NCBI GenBank assembly: GCA_030340625.1
Contig: JAOPHQ010004276.1
Coordinates: 62,001-126,000 of the forward strand
From: Merluccius polli
Taxonomy: Eukaryota > Chordata > Actinopteri > Gadiformes > Merlucciidae
DNA: 64,000 nt
Reading direction: 5' to 3'
Each line of letters opens with the position of its first letter. The first letter of the stretch is position 1. A program made the position numbers and the translations under genes. Below, one piece after another: positions 36,267-48,516 of this stretch. The notes below the pieces were generated by a model. The model had not been told where the DNA came from. It ran no database searches and saw only the letters and a program-made list of their open reading frames with translations.

Positions 36267-37713
36267 TAGGGTTGGGCGATGGCCCTTAAATTGGCAGTTG
36301 CCGATGTTTACAGTAAAACATTGTGATGGACGATGATATCGTCGTCGGGGGGGGCGGGGCCGTTAATAGGCGGCCCACAAAGCGGGCCGCCTATTAACGG
36401 CATGGACCAACACTTTTAATAATCGTATTTACCGTATAACTGCACATAACTTTATTTAAAAGCAATCAAATGGAACATGTTTGTTTGTATTTTGGTGTCC
36501 GGTGCGTGTGGATGTGCGGCTCCTCCGGCGGAGCGGTTCATGTTAATAGCGGAGTCCGGGAGGGTTCACCTTCACGGCGTAGTTACGAGGGATGTGCAAC
36601 TATCGTTTTAAAAAATACTAAAGTGTTTTTTAAAGTTAGAAAGATATTAGATATTCAACCGATATTCACGCTCCGAATTACAGCGATCGGACACAGTGAA
36701 CTAAAGACGCGATCACCGGTATGAGTCCCGTGTCTAGCGGTGTCTACCTGCCCAGGTGTCTACCTGCCTAGGTGTTTACCTGCTGTTGTGAGAGGCAGTT
36801 TCAAAGTAAAAAAATGAAACCCCTACTCACGCGTGTTCTTTTAATGAAGCGATAGAAGAAGTTGTTTAGCTTTAAGAAATAATCAGTTTTATTGTTAACA
36901 CCAGTATAATGTGCAGAGTTTTACAGATATATCTGGGTCCGACTACGTTTCCCTGACCGAACAACAAAGTGTGTGTGTGTCAGTTCGCGAAGTCTGAGCA
37001 CCAACTATCCCTGACCCAGGAAGTTATATACACAAACATTGCAACAGTCATCACAAAAGGCTGGCTGTTGACGTCTTCCCTGTGTCATCCTCGTATTATC
37101 TGACTCCCATTGTTCTTTACATGTTCAGAGACAAGCCTGCCTGTTCTCTGCTATCATATGATTAACACTTCCTGCTCTTTGCAACAAACTAATCTCACAC
37201 TATGTACTCTGCACATGTCACCAACAACGTACTCATTCTGATCATGAGGAGTTGCTTTTATAATTATATGCCTCTGCTTATATCTCATGATTCTGTACCC
37301 TAATTATTAGTCATATGATAGATATAAAATATAACCATACCTTCACTGCCCAGGTGTATTGGTCAGTATGCCTGCAGCGATTAGTTAAATCAGGGCTTGT
37401 TGCGACCACGGATGTTTTCGGTTTGCGATGCTCATGCCTTCTTTTTTTTATGTTTTACTTTTTGCTCGACTAATGAAAACGTATTCGACTAAGCCGACTA
37501 TTAGGGGGCAGCCCTAGTTAACTTACAGCACTTTATATGGACCATTAGTTATATTTTCAATTTATTTACAGAGCAATCCCTGCAAAGTTTTTAAGTAATA
37601 ACTAGGCTATAGAAGAGACTATAGGATTAGTGTGTGTCGGACGAGGGGGGCGTGGCATCATGATGGTGGCTCTCCATCGTGATGTCAGTCAGCCATCACG
37701 ATGCACAACCCTA
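36267..37713. mobile_element. hAT element (TAGGGTTGGGCGAT type)
   Basis: Ends TAGGGTTGGGCGATGG and, inverted, TAGGGTTGTGCATCG are flanked by CTAGAAGC and CTAGAAAC (7 of 8). A long GC-rich hairpin (GGCCGTTAATAGGCGGCCC facing its complement) lies at about 36357-36401. The solo LTR at 36784-37345 is inside it. Confidence 0.75.
36784..37345 (-). mobile_element. Solo LTR, copy 1
   Basis: TGTTGTGAGAGG...ACCTTCA, flanked by CTGC on both sides (36780-36783, 37346-37349). It is closely related to 54394-54983. The minus strand has TATATAAC and CAATAAAAC, suggesting promoter and polyadenylation signals in that orientation. Family unknown. Confidence 0.75.
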
Positions 37714-37784
37714 CTAGAAACCCCACTATACGCGATTTATCCGCGACATCGCGCCACCTTGAAAACTCGTTCGCTTGGGGGCGT

Positions 37785-37872
37785 GTTGACTAGTGGATCA
37801 ACTAGCTCCCACATGTTGACTAGTGGATCAACTAGCTCCCGCGTGTTGACTAGTGGATCAACTAGCTCCCGC
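37785..37872. repeat. 30-bp tandem repeat, three units
   Basis: The unit is GTTGACTAGTGGATCAAC plus TAGCTCCCRCRT. Each unit contains a short interrupted palindrome (GTTGA...TCAAC). The array lies between two copies of CCCCACTATACGCGA (37721 and 37901). Confidence 0.95.
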
Positions 37873-38157
37873 CCGCATTGTGGTGATTAATCACCGTCAA
37901 GCCCCACTATACGCGAATCGCCTGGCGGCCGATATTCTTACATATTCTTCTGCTTGATGTGTGTATCCACAGTGTGGATTATTTGTTCAGCTTGTTTGGA
38001 CTGAATATTAATTAAAAATGAATTAAAATTAAATGCTATTGAACATGTCATTATCATTTAAATAATTAAAGTGACCGGTAAAAATAGATTATGACGGGAT
38101 TTGTATGACCCTGTCAGTCAAAATGACGGACAACGAAAAAGTCTAGCGCAACCTCTG

Positions 38158-38345
38158 TTCTGTAGTCTCAACAGACACATGATACACCCCTATATCTCCA
38201 TAGTCTCTAGACACACACAATACACCCCTCTATCTCTGTCTCTGTAGTCTCAACAGACACATGATACACCCTCTCTATCTGTATCTCTGAAGTCTCAGCA
38301 CACACATGATAACCCCCTCTCTGTCTCTGTAGTCTCAACACACAC
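38158..38345. repeat. Minisatellite, right portion
   Basis: TGTAGTCTCAACAGACACAT, GATACACCCC and similar units, continuing the array of 24063-24896. Confidence 0.9.
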
Positions 38346-38457
38346 ATAAAACTCTCTCTCTCTCCCTCTCCTCCTCTAGCTTTTCTCCCTGCCTCATTCT
38401 TCTCTATACCTATAGACACAATACTGGAAATGACCACAAACTCACCACACAACCTAC

Positions 38458-41009
<2,552 letters not shown>

Positions 41010-41129
41010 AGGTACACTGTGGAAAATATAATTTAGTGGCATCTAGTGGTGAGTTTGCAGATTGCAACAAACTGAATACCCCCCCTCACCTCTCCCTTTT
41101 TAATGACGTAGAAGCTACGGTGGCCTGGG

Positions 41130-41937
41130 GCCTCATTTATAAAGGTCTCTGCGCACGAAAATGTTGCGGAAACAGGGATGAAATGTGCGTACGCATTTTT
41201 CACCGCCAACGTCGTGATTTATAGAAAAAAACCTTGCGGAAAAGAGTGCGCAGTTCTACGCATCCTTTCACCCTGGAGTAAAGCTCACGCAAAGTTTTTC
41301 AAACAGTGAAGAGGGTGGCCAGTGGCGGTAATGCACTAGGCCTATGCGTTTGCAAACCGCCAATAACGCCAAAAGAAGAAGATGCTGTAACCCCCGGAGC
41401 TCATTGCGGACCCAGCGCACATTGCGCACCACATATGAGTTATTTATTCATTTATTTTATGAAAAGCACCCATTATGAAATATGAATTAAAGCAAAATTA
41501 TGTTCAACACACTACAGCCCTTTCAAATCACAATCCTCGGCCAGACCAACTGCATCACTTAAACATTTAAATAATGAGCTTGATAAATAAGCCATAAAAT
41601 AGACTTGCGTTGGTCTACTTAATTTAGAAGCACTTCGATCTCCGAATCCGAAAAACGCGCTTTCTTTTTAAAAGGTGCATCCATTTTCCGTCTAATGATT
41701 GGTCAGAAAAGGCTCCTTTCTACTTATAAATATTAAGTGATTAATTAGCATTGACCTTTTAAGGACTATTAAGGGATGGACTTGGGAGGAGCAGAGCGCT
41801 CATGCACGCACGCCAAATTAGACGCACGTTGCAGCAAGGTTTTATAAATCGGAATGTTTTTGTGCGTACGCACATTCTGAGGTTTGAGCGTACGCAATGT
41901 TCTAGGGAGGGTTTCACGCAGTTTTATAAATGAGGCC
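41130..41937. mobile_element. MITE with GGGGCCTCATTTATAAA ends
   Basis: The inverted ends GGGGCCTCATTTATAAA match exactly, and GTGCGTACGCA motifs lie near both ends. A target duplication could not be read. Probably PIF/Harbinger-related. Confidence 0.65.
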
Positions 41938-42797
41938 CCTGTACTGGCCAGTAAGGTGCCAGTAGTGGCTAGGGGTGCAATAAATACCAGAAAACTGTAA
42001 TTAAATACACAGTCCAAATCTCAACAAGTACTTGTGTACTTGTTTTGTTTTTTTGTTTAAGTCTGCGATAGTTTCCACCAATGTCCACATATGGAAAGTT
42101 GCCTGTATACAGTATGTGTGTTACATTAACACTGGAGCTCCACTGGCCACACAGTTTTTTACCTGCTTTTTCCTGTTGTAGAGCTAGCAGGTTACACTTC
42201 TAAACAACCATTTTAATGTTATATCCATTCTGAACATTTTGTAACGTGAGATGTATTGTTTTAATTACACAATCACTCATAGCTGTGATGACACATTTTT
42301 AGTTCCCCGCGTCAGATCACTGTAATTCGGAACGTGAACATCTGTTGAATATCCAATATCTTTCTAAATTAAAAAAAAAACACTTTCAGATGCCATAAAC
42401 TGCTATAGAGATGTGTGATGCTTCTAATACACCACCACAGTAGTGCTATGCTGCTATAAATTCACATTCAGTTTTGATGGTGGGATGTCCCTGGCGGGCA
42501 AACCTTATTGTAAAAACTTATTGAACGCGGGGGAACTCCGCCCCCCGGGCCAGCTACTAAATGTTGGCAAACAAACCTATTTTAGTCTCAACACCAATAT
42601 GCAACGGCGAAGGCTTTATTTCTCTAGAGCCGTTTGTCCGTTCTGGGCTACTGTAGAAACATGGCAACATAGTGGTCTCCGTGGAAGGCGACCCGCTTCT
42701 CATGTAGATATAAACGGCTTATTCTAAGTGAACGAAAACACAACGATTATTATTTTCAGGTCTTTATACACTACTGAAAACATAAGTATGAATATTA

Positions 42798-43363
42798 GGT
42801 AACACTTTACAATAAGGTACGCAAAAACGTGGGTAGTTACTGAGGAACGAATGAGTAACGAATGATGAACGACCAGGGCCCTAACTGGGGCCCTAACTGG
42901 GGCCCTAAGTGACAGTTACTCAGTAACTACTGAGGAGTTACTGGTAAACAGACTAGGGGACTACTGTATTCATTACTGAGTAACGAATGATGAACAACCA
43001 GGGCCCTAACTGGAACCCTAACTGGGCCCTAACTGGGCCCTAACTGGAACCCTAACGGGGCCCTAAGTGACAGTTACTCAGTAACTACTGAGGAATTACT
43101 GGTAAACAGACTAGGGGACTACTGTATTCGTTACTGAGTAACGAATGATGAACAACCAGTTACTCGTTACTCAGTAACGAATACAGTAGTCCCCTAGTCT
43201 GTTTACCAGTAACTCCTCAGTAGTTACTGAGTAACTGTCACTTAGGGCCCTGTTAGGGCCGCAGTTAGGGCCCCAGTTAGGGCCCTGGTTGTTCATCATT
43301 CGTTACTCATTCGTTCCTCAGTAACTTCCCACGTTTTTGCGTACCTTATTGTAAAGTGTTACC
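42798..43363. mobile_element. Foldback element, 566 bp, 8-bp target duplication
   Basis: Ends GGTAACACTTTACAATAAGG are perfect inverted repeats and most of the element folds back on itself. GAATATTA flanks both sides (42790-42797, 43364-43371). Internal CAGGGCCCTAACTGGGGCCC and AGTTACTCAGTAACTACTGA units repeat. hAT-like by duplication length only. Confidence 0.85.
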
Positions 43364-43627
43364 GAATATTATATTCAATTTATGTTCCACTAGATGCCAC
43401 GAAATTTGACACACTGGACCTTTACTAAACTTTGTCGGCAGAAGGAAAAAAACATGGAGCGCTACTGACGTAATAACCACTACTTTTTTCAGACTGAAGA
43501 CACTGCCTGCTGCTCTCATAGCTCTCTCACCTGTGTGCGCATCCACACCCGCAAGTTCCTATAGCTGAGCGTAGCGCTAGTAAACTTTTTTTTTTTTGTT
43601 CAACTCACCCCCTGTCACGGTGTACAT

Positions 43628-44071
43628 TAGGGGTGGTGAAAAAAATCGATAATCGATTAATCGCGATTATGAAATGACTGATTATGAATCGATTATTAAT
43701 TTTTCAAAAATCGATTATTTATATTTTTCAAATTGTAATACAAAGGCGAGTCCTCCTATTACTGGCTGACATACAGGATTTGACCACAAGGTGGCGGTGT
43801 TATAACTGTCTATTGATCAGTGTCATTTGATCACTGAAGCTACACAGTGTGGTGTTTTCTGTTTTTATAACTGTGTACAATATAGCTATAAGGCTACAGT
43901 AAAACATGTGTTGCGTCTGTCTTTCAAAAAAATAGACTTCAGTCGGTAACTATAATAATCGAAAATCAAATCGATAATCGTTAATAATCGAAAATCGGTC
44001 TATAATCGAATCGAGACTTCAATAATCGGAATCGAATCGAATCGGGAAATTGGACCAATTAACCACCCCTA
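43628..44071. mobile_element. hAT MITE, 444 bp
   Basis: TAGGGGTGGT inverted ends with perfect GTGTACAT duplications (43620-43627, 44072-44079). Many AATCGATTA/ATAATCG repeats lie near both ends. Confidence 0.9.
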
Positions 44072-45128
44072 GTGTACATGCGTTCCAAAATTCGGCATTT
44101 GGTGATCATTTCTATTCTAATCAAGTGTTTAGCAACTCCATAGCTGTATCACAACACAAGTAAGCACATACAAACTGCCCTGGCTAGGTAGTTTTCTCCA
44201 ATACTGCCCACAAACAAACCAATCCACAAGTTTCGATTCTGTGTTTTTACACGCTACAGTGCATGCTCACAGACTTAGCGACTGAGCGAAGATAGTGGCT
44301 GTATGTTAGCATTTGGTGGACCGTGGACCCATTCCACCATACTTGTATGAACACTGGTTACTCTGCAGAAGAATTGTAAATGTGGCGGACAGAGAAGAAT
44401 AGCTAGAGGAGGCATACGGATACAGACGCAACAGAAATCAATTTGCTGGGATAGACAATGGACTGGCTCGGTGGGGGAAAAGCGAAATTGACAGTTCAAT
44501 TTCAGTTGACAGTTGTCTCGTTCCATACATACACTACATTCATACACCCGCGAACTAAGCACTTAATTTTGATTCACAAGTGAATGCTTAGGCTGCATTC
44601 CAATCAGTTAAAAAAGTCTGTAAGCCTGTGCAGTGGCGTGTAAACACAGAATCGTAACGTGTCAACAACCTGGGGTCTTATATTTAGAAAATATTTTTTC
44701 TAAATATATTATTACCAAAAAAAAGATAATTCCACAAAAATGTGTTGGACATCAAAAACATTTGGTAACACTTTATAATAAGGTGCCATAATAAATAGCA
44801 AACTAGTCATTACCTAACCCTTTGTTAATATTTGTTAAAGTTAATAGTTTTTTCATCATTAATTAAATATTAGTTGTTTGCATGAAATCTGTATGTTAAT
44901 GTTTTAACAAATAAAAAACAATCAATTAACTAATATTGTATTAATATTTGTTAATAGTTAACTAAATGTCTTTTTGGCACTAATTAACAGTTATTTCTAA
45001 CATCATTTAAATGTTAAATGTTTATTTACAAACTATATGTTAATATACAAGTTAATGACATATTATTATTTAACTAATTGTTATTAAACTGTGCTTCTGC
45101 CTATCCCAATATGAACCACTCCTCATAG
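44072..45128. other. No gene; AT-rich repeat region
   Basis: From 44764, GGTAACACTTTATAATAAGG resembles the terminus of the foldback element at 42798 but has no partner. TTAATATTTGTTAA-type repeats follow to about 45080. Confidence 0.5.
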
Positions 45129-45655
45129 GACCCTTATAATAAAGTTGGTTAAGCTTAATTAATATATTAGTAATATATAACTATCCGTATGGGGGACCCT
45201 TATAATAAAGTTGGTTAAGCTTAATTAATATATTAGTAATATATTACTATTAGTATGGGGGACCCTTACAATAAAGTTGGTTAAGCTTAATTAATATATT
45301 AGTAATATATAGCTATCAGCGTGGGGCCCCTCATAATAAAGTTGGTTAAGCTTAATTAATATATTAGTAATATATAACTATCAGTATGGGGGACCCTTAT
45401 AATAAAGTTGGTTAAGCTTAATATATTAGTAATATATTACTATTAGTATGGGGGACCCTTATAATAAAGTTGGTTAAGCTTAATTAATATATTAGTAATA
45501 TATAACAATTAGTATGGGGGACCCTTATAATAAAGTTGGTTAAGCTTAATTAATGTATTAGTAGTATATAACTATCAGTATGGGGGATCCTTATAATAAA
45601 GTTGGTTAACCTTAATTAATATATTACTAATATATTACTATTAGTATGGGGGACC
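45129..45655. repeat. About 66-bp tandem array, eight units
   Basis: Each unit has ACCCTTATAATAAAGTTGG, then TTAAGCTTAATTAATATATT and AGTATGGGGG. Units start near 45129, 45196, 45261, 45326, 45392, 45455, 45520 and 45586. ATAATAAAGTTGG echoes the terminus TATAATAAGGT at 44771, so the array may have grown from a transposon end. Confidence 0.9.
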
Positions 45656-45862
45656 CGAGAAGGAAGGGACAGCAATTGGGTGGAAGACGCGAGTATGTGG
45701 TGATCGACGAAAGCCACTTCAGACATAAGAGAAAGGTAAGAAAATATAGTTTGAATTTTCATAAAATGTACATAAAATATTGTAGCGTGCCTGGCCAGCA
45801 CAGCTTCCGGACTGAGAGCTCCCAGAATGCCGCGTAAGGATATGTGAATGTTTAGCGATAAG

Positions 45863-46121
45863 CAGAGGCGCGGGAAGATGTTTTCGGCAGGGGGTGCTGT
45901 GGGGGGGGTGCTAGCGGAGCAATTCGGTAGCGCGATTGTTGAGCGGGGGGGGGGGGGGGGTGCTGGCGGAGCAATTCGGTAGCGCGATTGTTGAGCGGGG
46001 GGGGGGGGGGCTGGCGGAGCAATTCGGTAGCGCGATTGTTGAACGGGGGGGGGGGGGGGGGGGCTGGCCACCACCAGGGGGTGCTGCAGCCCCCCCCGCA
46101 CCCCCACTTCCCGCGCCTATG
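45863..46121. mobile_element. hAT MITE containing poly-G minisatellite
   Basis: Ends CAGAGGCGCGGGAAG and, inverted, CATAGGCGCGGGAAG are flanked by perfect GCGATAAG duplications (45855-45862, 46122-46129). Inside are three units of GCGGAGCAATTCGGTAGCGC plus GATTGTTGARC and a run of 10-20 G. Confidence 0.9.
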
Positions 46122-46129
46122 GCGATAAG

Positions 46130-47968
46130 CCTGTACTAAGTTAGCGTGTTATTGTCCGGTGACTAAAGTGTGTCTGTGTTCGACAAGTACCCGTATGTGT
46201 GTTACCAAGGTAACCAGGCATGTGTGTTAGTATAGTGTGGTGTATTCTTCTCGGCTGCCAGAATACTGGTCTGTGGATGATGAAATGATGGAGGCCGGCT
46301 CCCAAAAGTGTCTGAGTAAATAACTTTTTATTTAACAGAGAACGCAAGCGGGATGACATTCTATGCATCTGAATGGTGGCCGAATCTTCTCCGAATCTGA
46401 GTCTGAATCCCCCAATGGGGTCCGAAACTGAATCCTCTCTAATGCACACACTTCTTATAGCCCTCTCTAAGCCATACTATGCGTGACAGTCCAGCAAGCT
46501 TAACCAGAACACCTAGACTGAAACACAGTCTGAGGTCATCAGGAGGTCATTAGGGCATCTTGTTGTTGTTTCATTAGTCTGGGGTCATCAGGGCATCCTG
46601 CTGCCCCTCAGCAGGCCCTCAGGCTTACCCCTAATAGCTAATAGAGAGACACAGGAATGTTCTCCCATGACACAGCAGTATTCTACATATAAAGAATGAG
46701 TGAATACAATGAATAAAAGAAAGAAGTAGAATAACCTGTAAATGTATATCAGAAAATACACTACAATAGCCTGGTGATGGGGTGTAATGCTGGGGGATAA
46801 GGGCTTGAGTCGGGCCGGAAGCGGCACGTACTGTTGTATCTCTAAGCGAATAAAAACCTTTGAGAGAATGACTTCTTCCGACCATTACAGACATTACAGA
46901 AACTTTTTTGCATCCGGGTGAGAGAGCATTCTAAAAGGGCATAAGCTTGGCTTCTTTTGTTTAGCGTTTCATAATTTATAGTTCTCGACCTGTGGACTAT
47001 GTGGATAACATCATGTCATCTCATTGTTCTGTGCTTAGCTGTACAGGAAATTGAGTTGTATATGAAATATACTAAACTACAAGCTTTGTATCAATACACA
47101 ATTTTATTTGCCATAGTTCCCTGCATTGTCACTGAACGTATTATACAAAAATGCCTCCAGATAAAAGAAAGTCCAACATGGCACTCAAACTCTTGCTTTA
47201 AAACACATTTGCTGACCTTCAATCTTGTCCGCTTTATTATAATATATCCATGGTTTGTAACAGTTGATAACGGAGATTGTGCCAGGTCCTGCTTTCACAT
47301 CAGCCGTTGGGTTTGTATCATATCATGGACTGGTCTGTGCCGTTTTCTTTAGCTGCCACAGACATTGTTTTTCTCGTATTCACAGTATAAATCGACCGTA
47401 ATCTTCGTGAGTCTACTGTGGTTCAGTTTCGCTAATACTACATGAGCAAGCAGTAAACTCTGAAAAGGCAATACTGCATAAATAAACATCACCATAAACC
47501 TATTTGCGAACTTCGGTGCTGTATCTATACAAGCATTGCTACATTATTCATCGAATGAAACACTGAAAGTGCACGAGTAAACTCTAAAAATAGTGGTGAT
47601 TAGTACTGGTAATACTGCATTTATAAACATAGCCGTAAAACTATTTGTCAAGTGTACATGCAGCAATACTTGGATTTGAGATGCTAAACGGCGGGACTCT
47701 GAACATGCTGTTGCACATTTTCCTGCTGCCGTCTCTGCTGTAAGATTTCCTCTTCAGTGTATTCTTAATAATCAAATAAATATCCTTCATTCCTTCCACC
47801 CAGTAAGGCTTGGCTAAATAAGAGGCACTATAGTTTCTGAAATAGGAAATAAGAAAGAAACACGCGTGTTCGGCACATGTCCTTTTTCTTCATGTTTTTC
47901 ACAGCCCCAGTTGTTATTGATAATCTTTGTGAGGATGACTTTGTATTTGTATGTATAATTGTATATAT
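46130..47968. other. No gene recognised; possible LTR-like stretch
   Basis: 46220-46895 has features of an LTR (AATAAA near 46851, an antisense AATAAA near 46327), but I could not find matching TG...CA ends with a target duplication. The rest holds no supported exon. The last bases (47961-47968) are the AT target of the Gmr1-like insertion. Confidence 0.4.
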
Positions 47969-48389
47969 TGTGGCATTCCTCCGCGGCCACGCCCCCTATT
48001 CGGGAGAGTTGAGGCCGGTATATACCGCCGGTGGCCAACAGCCGGCGACAAATCCCGGCCTCCCGAGAGCCGTAATCGGCCAAACGAGGAACACCTGGGG
48101 AAAAGGCACCCAGGTGTTAAAAGGAGGCCACCGACCGACAGAAGGGGGAAAACAGTCGAGTGGAAGAGAGGACGACGCCGAGGACCCAGCCTCCATGGAG
48201 TGAGCCGCACGGCGGACACTAGGACCATGTGTTGAGCGATTCCCTTTTTGTTGATGTTCCGTGTGGGTTTCTCTGAGCCTGTACCTTGAACTGCATAACG
48301 GGTGAAATAAACCGCCATTTGGGGCTTTGGACCCTCTTTTCCTGCCTGGTGTTTGCTTTGAGCCTCCTCTACCGTACCGAGTTCCCACA
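47969..48389 (+). repeat. 5' LTR, 421 bp
   Basis: TGTGGCATTCC...GTTCCCACA with 5-bp inverted tips (TGTGG/CCACA). A TATATA box at 48019-48024 lies in the palindrome CGGTATATACCG, and AATAAA is at 48306-48311. It differs from the 3' LTR only at 48317 (A here, G at 52486). Confidence 0.97.
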
Positions 48390-48391
48390 TA

Positions 48392-48409
48392 TGGTGGAGG
48401 ATGCGGGCA
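48392..48409 (+). promoter_or_regulatory. Primer binding site, probably tRNA-Ala(AGC)
   Basis: TGGTGGAGGATGCGGGCA starts with the TGG that pairs with CCA of a tRNA. From memory, all 18 bases are complementary to the 3' end of vertebrate tRNA-Ala (AGC). It begins two bases after the LTR. Confidence 0.7.
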
Positions 48410-48516
48410 GCTCGGTCCACGCACGGCTCACGATAAGGACCCACCCCCGTGTTTTTATTGGTTGTTTTTTTTCGTGCGGTTCCTCCGTTCGCGGAGGTGA
48501 TTACCCGCGGACGACG

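Larger units (their letters stand above)
36036..38157. mobile_element. hAT element with a nested hAT and a solo LTR
   Basis: Ends CAGGGGTCGCGTTAACC and, inverted, CAGAGGTTGCGCTAGAC are flanked by perfect TTCTGTAG duplications (36028-36035, 38158-38165) derived from the minisatellite unit. GTCCGTCATTTTGAC recurs near both ends. Without the nested hAT it is about 670 bp and non-coding. Confidence 0.85.
41010..43421. mobile_element. Kolobok-like non-autonomous element with two nested MITEs
   Basis: Outer ends AGGTACACTGTG and, inverted, AGGTCCAGTGTG continue into GTGGCATCTAGTGG on both sides. TTAA (41006-41009) and TTAC (43422-43425) flank it, near-identical 4-bp targets as used by Kolobok-type elements. 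From memory this is a widespread fish repeat. The nested elements lie at 41130-41937 and 42798-43363. Confidence 0.6.

Noticed and set aside
37785..37872. CRISPR-like array (30-bp repeats)
   Set aside because: The units are directly adjacent with no spacers, in a fish genome inside a hAT element. This is a tandem repeat.
46220..46895. Solo LTR candidate
   Set aside because: It has AATAAA signals and LTR-like composition, but I could not find TG...CA ends with a matching target duplication. It is described only as part of a gene-free stretch.
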